Source of the DNA: QZKY01 sp964488675
GTDB taxonomy: Bacteria; Pseudomonadota; Gammaproteobacteria; Burkholderiales; Burkholderiaceae_D
Direction of reading: 5' to 3'
Length of the DNA stretch: 32,243 nucleotides
NCBI GenBank assembly: GCA_964488675.1
Contig: CAZAWA010000018.1
Span: 1 to 32,243, forward strand
Part shown: piece by piece, positions 6,631 through 15,918 of the stretch
Position numbering within the stretch: position 1 is the stretch's first letter
Layout: each line of letters opens with the position of its first letter
The notes under the pieces: generated by a model
Told to the model about the DNA's origin: nothing
The model's input: the letters and a program-made list of their open reading frames with translations, nothing else
The model's database searches: none
Program-made: the position numbers and the translations under genes

Positions 6631-9180
6631 ATGCTGTTGAATGACACGCAGGACCTGAGCGAAAAAGAAGCGCAGAGACGCTTGCTGGAAGAGGGATGGA
6701 ACGAGCTGCCTTCTTCCAGGCCGCGCTCTTTGCTGGCGATTGCCTGGAATGTCGTTAGTGAGCCGATGTTCCTGTTGCTGATGACTTGCGGTTGCGTTTA
6801 TCTGCTGCTTGGCAGCATGCAGGATGCCATCATCCTGCTTGGGTCAGTTCTGGTCGTGATGGGCGCGAGCTTTTTTCAGGAGCGCAAAAGCGAGCGGGCG
6901 CTCGAAACCTTGCGTGATCTGTCCAGTCCGCGAGCATTGGTAATGCGCGACGGAGAGCAGAGGCGCATAGCGGGTCGTGAAGTGGTGCGTGGCGACATCA
7001 TCCTGCTGGCAGAGGGCGATCGCGTTGCCGCTGATGCGATTCTGTTGTCAAGTCAGGGAATGAGCGTGGATGAATCCCTGCTGACCGGAGAGTCGGCTCC
7101 CGTGAGCAAAATGGCAGACCCTGCTTTAGATAACAGTTTTGGCTTGGGCAAGCCAGGCGGAGACGCTCAGCCTTTTCTTTTTTCCGGTTCGATGGTCGTA
7201 CAGGGAAAGGGCGTGGCGCGCGTGGTGGCAATTGCAGATCGCACGGCCATTGGCGGAATTGGCAAGGCGCTATTTTCCCAGGAGGAAGAAACCAGCAGGG
7301 TGCAGCTTGAAACGGCGCAAGCAGTCAAGCGGATAGCCATGGCGAGCGTATTACTGGTGGCGCTGCTCATGCTTTGGTATGGCGCGACCAGGGGCGACTG
7401 GCTGAATGGAGTCCTTGCCGGTCTGACGCTGGCTATGAGCATAATGCCGGTGGAATTTCCGTTGGTGCTGGTGATTTTTCTTGCGCTCGGCGCCTGGCGA
7501 ATTGCAAAGAAGCAGGTGCTCACACGACGCATTCCTGCAATTGAAATGCTGGGCGAAGCTACGGTTCTGTGTGTCGACAAGACAGGAACGCTGACGCAGA
7601 ACCGTATGACTTTGGTTCAGATCATGGTTGATGCTGGAGCACATGTGTTTGATGTTGATGGCGTGTCAAACCCGGCAATCTTTCCTGAGAAATTCCACGA
7701 GACGCTGGAATTTGCGATGTTATCCAGCCAGCGCGATCCCTTCGACCCGATGGAGAAGGCAATTCAGCAGGCTGGGCGAGCCGCGCTTGACGGAACCGAG
7801 CACATCCATGATGGCTGGACATTGATCGAGGAATATCCCCTTTCCCCGCAGTTGTTGGCCATGTCGCGCGTCTGGCAATCGCCTGACCGAGATCAATTTG
7901 TGATCGCGGCAAAGGGTGCGCCGGAAGCGGTCATTGATCTTTGCCATCTGGATCAAGAGCAGATGTTGCGCATTACCGATCGGGTTGACCTGTTGGCAGG
8001 GCAGGGTTTGCGTGTGCTGGCGGTGGCCAGAGCCTCTTTTGGTCGAGGAAGTCTGCCGCCCGTCCAGCACGATTTTGTGTTTGAGTTTCTCGGCCTGATC
8101 GGGCTGGCAGACCCGTTGCGACCAACGGTAAGATCGGCGGTAGAGGAGTGTCACGCTGCGGGAGTTCGTGTCGTGATGATTACTGGCGATTACCCGGTGA
8201 CGGCGCACAGCATAGCGAGACAGGCCGGGTTGACTGTCGATAATGGAATCATTACAGGCGCGGAACTGGATCGCCTTGATGAAGTTGCCTTGCTCAAGCG
8301 CATACATGAAGTGAACATATTTTGTCGCGTATCCCCAGAGCAGAAATTGCGGCTGGTGAATGCACTGAAGAATTCCGGTGAGATTGTGGCGATGACGGGT
8401 GATGGTGTGAATGACGCCCCTGCGTTGAAAGCGGCGCACATTGGCATTGCGATGGGTGAGCGGGGAACCGATGTTGCGCGCGAGTCTTCGGCGCTGGTGC
8501 TGCTTAACGACGACTTTTCATCGATCGTTGCTGCCATCCGGCTGGGGCGTCGAATTTTCGATAATATCCGCAAGGCAGTGGTGTTTATCGTTGCCGCGCA
8601 CATACCGATTGCCGGCATGTCGTTTATTCCCGTGATGATGGGGTGGCCTTTGCTTTTGTTGCCGATTCATATCGTTTTTTTCGAGTTGATGGTCAATCCG
8701 ACCTGCACGGTTGTGTTCGAATCTGAACGGGAAGAAAAGGGGATAATGAACCGACGGCCTCGCCCGACCGACGCAAAAATATTTGACATCGGGATTCTGT
8801 CGCTGGCGTTGCGACAGGGTTTGGCGCTGCTGGCGATTCTGGTCATCGTTTATGTTTGGTCGCAGTTCGCCGGTCTGGCATCGGAGCAGGCCAGAGCGCT
8901 GACATTTACTGCGATGATCATCGGCGACATCTGGTTGATATTCGTGAACCGATCGTGGGTGCTTCCATTAAGGAAATCAATACGACAGCACAATGCTTCG
9001 CTATGGTGGGTGACCGCCTGTACGCTGCTCACTCTCGTGATGGGGCTTTTTGTTCCGCCCGTAAGTGCGTTGTTCCATTTCGGTACGGTGAGCGGACAAC
9101 TTCTTGCAGCCTGCGCGTTGGTGGTGGCGACGACACTGGTCTTGCTCTCAGGCCTGCGTTTTTTCAGGAGGCCATCTTGA
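6631..9180 (+). CDS. P-type cation-transporting ATPase (P2-like)
   Basis: Inner-membrane pump that moves a cation at the cost of ATP through a phosphorylated aspartate. About 849 residues, in the expected order: N-terminal cation-ATPase domain, first hairpin of membrane helices, actuator loop with SVDESLLTGESAPV, M3-M4, phosphorylation site CVDKTGTLTQN (D316), nucleotide domain with KGAPEAV, hinge MTGDGVNDAPALKAAHIGIAMG, and six C-terminal helices. The layout matches P2 ATPases of the calcium and magnesium type. The M4 ion-binding motif reads PVEFP rather than PEGLP or PEEFP, so the transported ion is uncertain. No heavy-metal CxxC domain is present. ATG 6631 is taken as start; GTG 6625 is possible. 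The 3' end overlaps the convergent TetR gene by 17 bp. Confidence 0.9.
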   Translation: MLLNDTQDLSEKEAQRRLLEEGWNELPSSRPRSLLAIAWNVVSEPMFLLLMTCGCVYLLLGSMQDAIILLGSVLVVMGASFFQERKSERALETLRDLSSPRALVMRDGEQRRIAGREVVRGDIILLAEGDRVAADAILLSSQGMSVDESLLTGESAPVSKMADPALDNSFGLGKPGGDAQPFLFSGSMVVQGKGVARVVAIADRTAIGGIGKALFSQEEETSRVQLETAQAVKRIAMASVLLVALLMLWYGATRGDWLNGVLAGLTLAMSIMPVEFPLVLVIFLALGAWRIAKKQVLTRRIPAIEMLGEATVLCVDKTGTLTQNRMTLVQIMVDAGAHVFDVDGVSNPAIFPEKFHETLEFAMLSSQRDPFDPMEKAIQQAGRAALDGTEHIHDGWTLIEEYPLSPQLLAMSRVWQSPDRDQFVIAAKGAPEAVIDLCHLDQEQMLRITDRVDLLAGQGLRVLAVARASFGRGSLPPVQHDFVFEFLGLIGLADPLRPTVRSAVEECHAAGVRVVMITGDYPVTAHSIARQAGLTVDNGIITGAELDRLDEVALLKRIHEVNIFCRVSPEQKLRLVNALKNSGEIVAMTGDGVNDAPALKAAHIGIAMGERGTDVARESSALVLLNDDFSSIVAAIRLGRRIFDNIRKAVVFIVAAHIPIAGMSFIPVMMGWPLLLLPIHIVFFELMVNPTCTVVFESEREEKGIMNRRPRPTDAKIFDIGILSLALRQGLALLAILVIVYVWSQFAGLASEQARALTFTAMIIGDIWLIFVNRSWVLPLRKSIRQHNASLWWVTACTLLTLVMGLFVPPVSALFHFGTVSGQLLAACALVVATTLVLLSGLRFFRRPS

Positions 9181-9814
9181 ATCCGTGTCGTAATGCGGGA
9201 TGCGTCAGAAGACTATCGAGTACCGCCATGCGGACACGGGCGCCGTCGTTAAGCAAATCGAATTGTTCTGGCATGAAGAGCCAGTTGTTCAATAGCCCGT
9301 CGAATACCACGCGCAGCATGATGCCGGCAAGATCGATGTCGAGGTCATCCGGCAACTGATTTTTTGATTTTGCGTTTTCCAGCACCTTGCGCATGGTATT
9401 CATGCAATGCCCCAGCCAATCTCTCTGGTGCAGCAGGATGGGGTCTTCGGCGTCAAGATATTCACATTTGTGGAACAGAATGGTCAGCACCTTTCGGTAG
9501 TGCGGGTTTTCAACGACCTGGCGCATGACAACATTGCCCGCAGTGCGTAATTGCCCCAGAGGGTCGGCCGTTTTTTCGTCGGCCATTTCCTCGATCATCA
9601 ACATCATGGGATCGCGCACGCGGCGGCACATGGCGTCGAACAGGTCGGCCTTGTTCTTGAAATGCCAGTAAATTGCGCCACGCGTGACGCCGGCGGCTTG
9701 CGCCACATCGTTGAGCGAGGTGTTGGACACCCCTTTGTCGTTAAACACATCCTCAGCCGCGTCGAGGATGCGTTCCCGGGTCTCCTGCGCCTTTTCCTTG
9801 GTGTTTCGAGCCAT
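9164..9814 (-). CDS. TetR-family repressor of the adjacent efflux operon (AcrR/TtgR type)
   Basis: A 216-residue dimeric DNA-binding repressor, predicted to shut off the divergent efflux operon until a toxic ligand binds. The N-terminal helix-turn-helix is typical: RERILDAAEDVFNDKG, TSLNDVAQAAGVTRGAIYWHFKNKADLF. The alpha-helical C-terminal ligand domain resembles AcrR/TtgR/MtrR proteins. ATG 9814 gives the family start MARNTKEKAQ; an upstream in-frame codon at 9841 would place the coding start inside the operator. The gene lies 147 bases from the efflux adaptor, with a 22-bp palindrome between them, so autoregulation plus pump repression is likely. Its last 17 bases overlap the end of the convergent P-type ATPase gene. 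Ligands cannot be read from sequence. Confidence 0.9.
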   Translation of the reverse strand: MARNTKEKAQETRERILDAAEDVFNDKGVSNTSLNDVAQAAGVTRGAIYWHFKNKADLFDAMCRRVRDPMMLMIEEMADEKTADPLGQLRTAGNVVMRQVVENPHYRKVLTILFHKCEYLDAEDPILLHQRDWLGHCMNTMRKVLENAKSKNQLPDDLDIDLAGIMLRVVFDGLLNNWLFMPEQFDLLNDGARVRMAVLDSLLTHPALRHGFKMAS

Positions 9815-9833
9815 CCTATTCCCAGAAAATAAA

Positions 9834-9855
9834 ACATACATTCATGATTGTATGT
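9834..9855. promoter_or_regulatory. Predicted AcrR-type operator
   Basis: ACATACA-N8-TGTATGT is a 22-bp inverted repeat with perfect 7-bp arms; only one symmetric pair in the centre fails (20 of 22 positions symmetric). It lies in the divergent spacer, 19 bases upstream of the repressor start. As remembered, the E. coli AcrR operator has the same arms and spacing. The site abuts the predicted -10 of the efflux operon, so binding should block RNA polymerase. Confidence 0.8.
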
Positions 9856-9860
9856 ATAAT
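9855..9860 (+). promoter_or_regulatory. Predicted -10 box of the efflux operon
   Basis: Consensus TATAAT overlaps the right edge of the operator palindrome by one base, about 100 bases upstream of the adaptor gene. The matching -35 region would fall in the AT-rich left arm of the operator and is weak, which suits a promoter occluded by repressor. Confidence 0.5.
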
Positions 9861-9961
9861 AGCACCCGTTGCGCAGTTTGTATTGTGTAATGTTATCAAA
9901 ACTTGGAAAACAACCATTCGCGCCCAAGGCAATCGCCTAATAATTACTGGCAGATCTCCCG

Positions 9962-11155
9962 ATGAAATTACATTCCCCACTCGCTCTTATGAGCTTCGCT
10001 GTCGCCACTTTACTCCTTGCCGGTTGTGGAAATCAGTCAAAAGGCGGGCAGCGCCCGCCAACCGAGGTGGCGATAGTGATCGTTGCGCCAGAAAGGCTGG
10101 CGCTAAGCAGCGAATTGCCGGGCAGGCTGGAGGCAAACCGTGTGGCGCAAGTGAGGGCGCGAGTGCCCGGCATTGTGTTGAAGCGCGCATTCACGGAGGG
10201 TAGTGAGGTCAAGGCCGGACAGTTGCTGTTCCGTATCGACCCGGCCACCTATCAGGCCGCGCTGAACAGTGCAAAGGCATCGCTGTCAAAAGCGGAGGCC
10301 AATCTGACGCAATCCACCCTTAAACTCCAGCGCTACGAACCTCTCGTTAAAATCAACGCCATCAGCAAGCAGGAATTCGACGATGTCATTTCAGCCCAGA
10401 AGCAGGCTGCCGCCGATGTCGCCTCATCCAAGGCAGCGGTGGTAACAGCCGGACTCAACCTGGGGTATGCAAGCGTGACAGCGCCCATATCCGGTCGCAT
10501 CGGGCGTGCGCTGGTAACTGAAGGTGCGCTGGTGGGGCAGGGCGAGGCGACGCAACTGGCCTTGATTCAGCAACTCGACACTTTGTATGTGAATCTGACG
10601 CATTCCAGCGTTGAGGTGATGCAGTTGCGTCAGGCCTTGAAAGCCGGCCAGTTGCAGGGTGTGTCGAAAGATGAGGCCAAGGTCGCCCTGGTGCTGGAAG
10701 ATGGCAGCATTTATCCGAACGATGGCAAGTTGCTGTTTTCCGACATCACGGTCGATGAATCGACAGGAACGGTTTCTTTGCGCGCCATTTTCCCAAACCC
10801 TGATCGCATGCTGATGCCGGGGATGTTCGTGCGCGCCCGTTTGCAGCAGGCAGTGAACGAAGAGGCCTTGGCTGTGCCGCAGCAGGCCGTGCAGCGCACT
10901 GTGGATGGCGCGAGCGTGCTGGTGGTCGGCGCCGAAGACAAGGTCGAGAACAGGGCGGTCAAAACAGCTGCATCGCAGGGCGACAAATGGATTATCACAG
11001 AGGGCCTGAAAGAGGGGGATCGTGTGATTGTCGAAGGCTTGCAGAAAGTGCGTCCTGGCATGACCGTCAAGCCGGTTGCCTGGAAAAAGGCCGAGAAGTC
11101 TGCCGAGCCATCAAAAGCAGGTGATGCTGAGACATCGAAACCGGCGAAACCATAA
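9962..11155 (+). CDS. RND efflux periplasmic adaptor lipoprotein (AcrA/MexA type)
   Basis: Membrane-fusion protein that bridges the inner-membrane pump and outer-membrane channel. 397 residues. It begins with a lipoprotein signal ending in LLLAGC, with C22 as the lipidated cysteine. After that come the first half of the lipoyl domain (ARVPGIVLKRAFTEGSEVKAGQLLFRID), a coiled-coil hairpin rich in Ala, Lys and Gln (about 88-165), the second lipoyl half (YASVTAPISGRIGRALVTEGALV), the beta-barrel and the membrane-proximal domain. The C-terminal tail is Lys/Ala/Pro-rich. No good Shine-Dalgarno precedes ATG 9962, but the lipobox position supports it. First gene of a three-gene operon; 12 bases separate it from the pump gene. 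Confidence 0.95.
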   Translation: MKLHSPLALMSFAVATLLLAGCGNQSKGGQRPPTEVAIVIVAPERLALSSELPGRLEANRVAQVRARVPGIVLKRAFTEGSEVKAGQLLFRIDPATYQAALNSAKASLSKAEANLTQSTLKLQRYEPLVKINAISKQEFDDVISAQKQAAADVASSKAAVVTAGLNLGYASVTAPISGRIGRALVTEGALVGQGEATQLALIQQLDTLYVNLTHSSVEVMQLRQALKAGQLQGVSKDEAKVALVLEDGSIYPNDGKLLFSDITVDESTGTVSLRAIFPNPDRMLMPGMFVRARLQQAVNEEALAVPQQAVQRTVDGASVLVVGAEDKVENRAVKTAASQGDKWIITEGLKEGDRVIVEGLQKVRPGMTVKPVAWKKAEKSAEPSKAGDAETSKPAKP

Positions 11156-11167
11156 GGAAACCGAGGC

Positions 11168-14100
11168 ATGGCACAGTTTTTCATCGATCGCCCGGTCTTC
11201 GCATGGGTGATTGCAATATTTATCCTGCTAGGCGGCATCCTGTCGATTCAGGTGTTGCCGATATCGCAGTACCCAACGATTGCCCCGCCGCAGGTCGTGA
11301 TTACGGCAACCTATCCCGGCGCCTCGGCCAAGACGCTTGAAGACAGCGTGACGGCGTTGATTGAGCAGGAAATGAACGGTGCCGAAGGCTTGCAATATGT
11401 TGAATCGCAGAGTCAGGGCAATGGTCAGGCGCAAATTACCGTGACCTTCAGAGCCGGCATGAGTGTCGAATTGGCTGCGGTTGATGTGCAGAACCGGATC
11501 AAGCGGGTCGAGTCGCGCCTGCCGCAGCCCGTGTTGCAGCAGGGTGTGCTGGTCACCAAGGCGACCAGCAACATTTTGATGTTCGTGAATCTGATATCGA
11601 CTGACGGCAGCATGGACCCGGTTGCGCTGGGCGATTATCTGTCGCGCAATGTGATTAACGATATCAAGCGCATTCCGGGGGTGGGAGACATCAACCTGTT
11701 TGGCACGGAAAAGGCGATGCGCATCTGGATCGATCCGGTCAAGCTGTCAGGCCTGAAACTGACGCCGAACGACATTTCAAACGCCATCAAGGGGCAGAAT
11801 GCACAAGTAGCTTCCGGTTCACTGGGCGCGTTGCCCAATCCCGGATCGCAGCAGATCACTGCCAGCGTGGTCGTGTCCGGGCAATTATCCACACCAGAAG
11901 AATTTGGCAAGGTCGTACTGCGTGCCAACCCGGATGGTTCAGTTGTGCGCCTGAGGGATGTTGCGCGCATCGAGATTGGCGGTCAGTCCTACGATACGCG
12001 CGCGCGCCTTGATGGCAAGCCGATTTCCGCTTTCGGCGTGATGACAACACCTACGGCCAATGCGCTGGAAACCGCGACGGCGGTGCGTGTCAGAATGGAG
12101 GAGTTGTCAAGATATTTTCCGCCGGGTGTCACATACGCGGTGCCATATGACACATCGCTTTTCGTAAAGATTTCGATTCAGGAAGTGGTCAAGACGCTGC
12201 TCGAAGGGGTTGTGCTGGTGTTCTTCGTGATATTCCTGTTCCTGCAGAATATTCGCTACACAATCATCCCCACCATTGTCGTGCCGGTTGCACTGATGGG
12301 CACATTTGCGGTGATGAATGCGTTTGGCTTTTCAATCAATGTGCTGACGATGTTCGGTATGGTGCTGGCGGTTGGCATCCTGATCGATGATGCCATTGTC
12401 GTGGTGGAAAATGTCGAACGCATCATGGCGACGGAGGGATTGTCGCCGCGCGATGCAACGCGCAAGGCAATGGGACAGATTACCGGTGCGATTATTGGCA
12501 TTACGGTGGTGCTGATCGCCGTGTTCATCCCGATGGCATTTTTCGGCGGCGCGGTAGGTGCGATTTACCGGCAGTTTTCGCTGGCGATGATTGCGTCGAT
12601 GGTGTTCTCTGCCATTCTGGCATTGTCGCTGACGCCCGCCTTGTGCGCCACGATACTGAAGCCTATCGAACCGGGAGCGCATCACGAAAGGAAGGGTTTC
12701 TTCGGCTGGTTCAATCGCAAATTTGCCGCCACAACGGTCGGCTATGAGCGCTATGTGACCGGAATGCTGGGCAAGCTGTTGCGCTGGATGCTGATTTATG
12801 GCGCGATCGCCATCGTGATGGGCGTGATGTACTGGCGTCTGCCAACCTCATTTTTGCCGTTTGAAGATCAGGGTTACCTGATGACCAATATTCAGTTGCC
12901 TCCGGGAGCATCCGCCAACCGAACGCTGGAAGTTGTCAAGCAGGTAGAAGATCATTTCATGCAAGATCCGGGTGTTGCCCATGTGATTGGCGTTACCGGG
13001 TTCAGTTTTTCCGGGCGCGGCCAGAATGCCGGGCTGGCTTTCGTTACGCTCAAGGACTGGGGCGAGAGAGGGGCAGAAAATTCAGCGGATTCGATAGTTC
13101 GCCGCGCCTTTGGCAAGTTCATGCAAATCAAGGAGGCAATGGTGTTTCCGCTCAATCCACCGCCGATCCGCGAACTCGGCAATGCGACCGGCTTTGTCTT
13201 CCGCTTGCAGGATCGCGCAGGACATGGCAACGCTGCACTGGTGGCAGCACGAAACCAGCTGCTTGGTCTGGCCGCGCAAAGCAAGGTACTGAGGGGGGTG
13301 CGCCCGGAAGGCCTGGACGATACACCGCAACTGGAATTGGCGATTGATCGCGACAAGGCGAATGCGCTAGGCCTGACATTTGCCGACATCAATACTACGC
13401 TCTCGTCAGCGCTGGGGTCGGCTTACATCAATGACTTCGAAAGCAGCGGGCGACAACAGCGAGTGGTGATGCAGATTGATGTGCCGCAACGGGTGCGGCC
13501 GGAGGATATCAACAACTTGTATGTGCGCAACAGCAAGGGTGCGATGGTTCCTTTCTCGGCATTTTCGACCAGCAAGTGGGGTGTCGGTCCGGTTCAGTTG
13601 ACGCGATACAACGGCTATCCGGCAATGAAGATTTCCGGCGAACCGGCTGCTGGCCAGAGCACGGGGGCGGCGATGGACGAGATGGTGGCGCTGATGGACA
13701 AGCTGCCGCCAGGATTCGGTTATGAATGGACGGGACAGTCGCTGGAAGAGCGACTGTCTGGTTCGCAGGCCCCCATGCTTTATGCGCTGTCGATGCTGGC
13801 GGTATTCCTGTGTCTGGCAGCGCTATATGAAAGTACGACGATTCCGGTGGCGGTGATGCTGGTGGTGCCGCTGGGGATTTTTGGTGCGCTGCTTGGGATG
13901 ACTGTTCGAGGCCTGCCTAACGATGTGTACTTCAAGGTTGGCCTGATTGCGACCATCGGCTTGTCATCGAAGAATGCGATTTTGATCATTGAATTTGCGA
14001 AAGATCTGGAAGCACAGGGCAAGGGGCTGATCCGATCAACACTGGAGGCAATCCGTCTGCGTTTCAGGCCGATCATCATGACATCAGTGGCGTTTATTCT

Positions 14101-14320
14101 GGGCGTGTTGCCGCTGGTGGTTGCCACCGGTGCGGGCTCTGCTGCGCAGAATGCAATCGGTACCGGCGTCATGTGCGGGATGATTGCTGCGACGGTACTG
14201 GCGGTTTTTCTGGTGCCGGTTTTCTTCGTCGTGATTCGCACCATGTTCAAGGGAAGCGAACGGCAGCGCCGCCTCTATGTGGCAAACCTGAAAAGCAGCG
14301 AGGTAGATTCGCATGATTAA
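11168..14320 (+). CDS. RND multidrug efflux pump, inner-membrane subunit (AcrB/MexB, HAE1 family)
   Basis: Proton-driven trimeric pump that captures hydrophobic and amphiphilic drugs from the periplasm and bilayer and feeds them to the outer-membrane channel. 1050 residues, the usual HAE1 length (E. coli AcrB 1049). The N-terminus MAQFFIDRPVFAWVIAI is canonical. The proton-relay aspartates are D407 and D408 in GILIDDAIVVVENVERIM, numbered exactly as in AcrB, and the relay lysine is K935 in LSSKNAILIIEFAKD. Two large periplasmic loops each follow the first helix of a repeat half. AAGGA-like sequence lies just upstream of ATG 11168. The stop overlaps the channel gene by 8 bp, indicating translational coupling. 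Multidrug specificity is inferred from family. Confidence 0.97.
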   Translation: MAQFFIDRPVFAWVIAIFILLGGILSIQVLPISQYPTIAPPQVVITATYPGASAKTLEDSVTALIEQEMNGAEGLQYVESQSQGNGQAQITVTFRAGMSVELAAVDVQNRIKRVESRLPQPVLQQGVLVTKATSNILMFVNLISTDGSMDPVALGDYLSRNVINDIKRIPGVGDINLFGTEKAMRIWIDPVKLSGLKLTPNDISNAIKGQNAQVASGSLGALPNPGSQQITASVVVSGQLSTPEEFGKVVLRANPDGSVVRLRDVARIEIGGQSYDTRARLDGKPISAFGVMTTPTANALETATAVRVRMEELSRYFPPGVTYAVPYDTSLFVKISIQEVVKTLLEGVVLVFFVIFLFLQNIRYTIIPTIVVPVALMGTFAVMNAFGFSINVLTMFGMVLAVGILIDDAIVVVENVERIMATEGLSPRDATRKAMGQITGAIIGITVVLIAVFIPMAFFGGAVGAIYRQFSLAMIASMVFSAILALSLTPALCATILKPIEPGAHHERKGFFGWFNRKFAATTVGYERYVTGMLGKLLRWMLIYGAIAIVMGVMYWRLPTSFLPFEDQGYLMTNIQLPPGASANRTLEVVKQVEDHFMQDPGVAHVIGVTGFSFSGRGQNAGLAFVTLKDWGERGAENSADSIVRRAFGKFMQIKEAMVFPLNPPPIRELGNATGFVFRLQDRAGHGNAALVAARNQLLGLAAQSKVLRGVRPEGLDDTPQLELAIDRDKANALGLTFADINTTLSSALGSAYINDFESSGRQQRVVMQIDVPQRVRPEDINNLYVRNSKGAMVPFSAFSTSKWGVGPVQLTRYNGYPAMKISGEPAAGQSTGAAMDEMVALMDKLPPGFGYEWTGQSLEERLSGSQAPMLYALSMLAVFLCLAALYESTTIPVAVMLVVPLGIFGALLGMTVRGLPNDVYFKVGLIATIGLSSKNAILIIEFAKDLEAQGKGLIRSTLEAIRLRFRPIIMTSVAFILGVLPLVVATGAGSAAQNAIGTGVMCGMIAATVLAVFLVPVFFVVIRTMFKGSERQRRLYVANLKSSEVDSHD

Positions 14321-15746
14321 GAAATTGACTTACGCATTGATCGCTGCAGGCGTCGTTGCAGGGTGCAGCATGGCGCCCACTTACCAGCGGCCAGAGGCGC
14401 CCGTCGCGGGCGCCTTTTCGGCATCTGCTGAAAAAACTTCGGCAAAGATAGCGGTGGACATCGGCTGGCGAGAATTCTTTAAGGATGCGCGACTGCAATT
14501 CTTGATAGGAACCGCGCTGGAGCATAACCGGGATCTGAAGATTGCCGTGTTGCGCATCGAGGAGGCGCGCTCACTGTACAGCATCCAGCGGGCGGATCGT
14601 CTGCCGAACCTGAATGCCACGGCAACGGGTTCACGGGGCAGGACGCCGGGAGATTTTAACAGCATCACTCCGGGCGCCAGCTTTATCGGCAGCAGATATG
14701 ATGTCGGCGTCAGTCTGGCGTCATTCGAACTGGATCTCTTTGGCCGCGTCAAAAGTCTGAACGACGCGGCACTGGCCTCTTATCTTGCCTCCGAAGAAGC
14801 GCAGCGCTCGGCACAAATCAGCCTGGTGGCTGAAGTCGCGAAGGCTTACCTTGCGGAGCGCGCCCATGCCGAGCAATTTGATCTGGCGCAAAAATCGTAT
14901 GCGACGCGCGAGGCAAGCTACAAGCTGGCGAAGATGCGCTTTGATGTCGGCGCCACCTCTGCCCTTGATCTGGCGCAGTATGAATCGCTGTTGCAGTCGG
15001 CGAAAGTGGCAATGGTTACGCTTGCACGACAGCGCGCCCAGGCGGAGAACGCGCTTGCTGTGTTGACCGGCAAGACGCTGGACAAACTGCCGCCAGCGCA
15101 GACACTGTCTGCACAAAGCATCCTGGCCGACATCCCTGCAGGATTGCCGTCCGATATGCTTACTAACCGTCCGGATCTGCGGCAGGCCGAGCAAAAGCTG
15201 AAAGCCGCGAATGCCAATATTGGTGCTGCGAGAGCTGCATTTTTTCCACGGATTGCGTTGACGGGCAGCTACGGATCCGCCAGCAGTGCGCTGTCCGGCC
15301 TCTTTCATGCGGGTTCTGGCGCGTGGTCGTTTGCGCCCCAAATTGCCTTGCCCATTTTTGATGCCGGTCGCAACCTCAACAATCTTGATCTGGCTTGGAC
15401 ACGAAAGCACATTTCGGCCGCTGAGTACGAAAAGGCGATTCAGATCGCTTTCCGCGAAGTGGCCGATGCGCTGGTCGCGCGTGATTTGCTTAACCAGCAG
15501 GTCGAGGCGCAGGCAGCGGTGATGGCAGCGGAGGCGGAGCGCCTGAAGCTGTCCGATGCGCGTTACCAGAACGGCATATCCAGTTCGCTGGATGTGCTGG
15601 ATGCACAGCGGCAACTTTTCCTTGCGGAGCAGTCTTTGGTGCAGGCGCGCTTGCTAAGGCTGACCAATGCCATCGACCTCTACCGTTCGCTGGGTGGCGG
15701 GCTGTCGGCCACCAGTGTTGAAAAAGATAGCAAGACGCTGAAATAG
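14313..15746 (+). CDS. RND efflux outer-membrane channel lipoprotein (OprM/NodT type)
   Basis: TolC-like trimeric outer-membrane channel completing the tripartite pump. 477 residues, like OprM and related lipoproteins. It has a lipoprotein signal with GVVAGC (C18), the typical start of the mature part SMAPTYQRPEAPV, and two outer-membrane efflux repeats. The repeats are marked by RVKSLNDAALASYLASEEAQRSAQ and NRPDLRQAEQKLKAANANIGAARAAFFPRIALTG, followed by GRNLNNLDLA and SSLDVLDAQRQLFLAEQSLVQAR. It starts 8 bases before the pump gene ends, so the three subunits are made from one message. It is the last gene of the operon; a 318-bp convergent spacer follows. Confidence 0.95.
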   Translation: MIKKLTYALIAAGVVAGCSMAPTYQRPEAPVAGAFSASAEKTSAKIAVDIGWREFFKDARLQFLIGTALEHNRDLKIAVLRIEEARSLYSIQRADRLPNLNATATGSRGRTPGDFNSITPGASFIGSRYDVGVSLASFELDLFGRVKSLNDAALASYLASEEAQRSAQISLVAEVAKAYLAERAHAEQFDLAQKSYATREASYKLAKMRFDVGATSALDLAQYESLLQSAKVAMVTLARQRAQAENALAVLTGKTLDKLPPAQTLSAQSILADIPAGLPSDMLTNRPDLRQAEQKLKAANANIGAARAAFFPRIALTGSYGSASSALSGLFHAGSGAWSFAPQIALPIFDAGRNLNNLDLAWTRKHISAAEYEKAIQIAFREVADALVARDLLNQQVEAQAAVMAAEAERLKLSDARYQNGISSSLDVLDAQRQLFLAEQSLVQARLLRLTNAIDLYRSLGGGLSATSVEKDSKTLK

Positions 15747-15795
15747 CATACTCCCATTGGGTATATTTATTCCGGCTCGTCAGCTATGGATGTCA

Positions 15796-15830
15796 GGCGA
15801 TTTTGCTTGTATACTCCCGGAAAAATCGCC
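15796..15830. terminator. Candidate hairpin downstream of the efflux operon
   Basis: GGCGATTTT (15796-15804) pairs perfectly with AAAATCGCC (15822-15830) across a 17-base loop, 50 bases after the channel gene stop. A clean T-run does not follow on the plus strand, so intrinsic termination is doubtful. It may instead protect the 3' end or be a binding site. Confidence 0.35.
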
Positions 15831-15841
15831 GTTTGCAGCAC

Positions 15842-15860
15842 CAAAATTGCCTAAATTTTG
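15842..15860. other. AT-rich inverted repeat CAAAATT-N5-AATTTTG
   Basis: A 7-bp perfect stem with a 5-base loop, 12 bases after the preceding hairpin. The CAAAAT element recurs at 15863. Weakly folding as RNA; could be a protein site. Confidence 0.25.
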
Positions 15861-15918
15861 TGCAAAATGGGGTTTTCATCCAGAAAAATTGCCTTGCCGC
15901 CCGGCCTGAGGGAAAACC

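Noticed and set aside
7720..8439. Antisense open frame of 239 codons within the P-type ATPase
   Set aside because: No domain or ribosome site, and the sense strand encodes conserved ATPase motifs.
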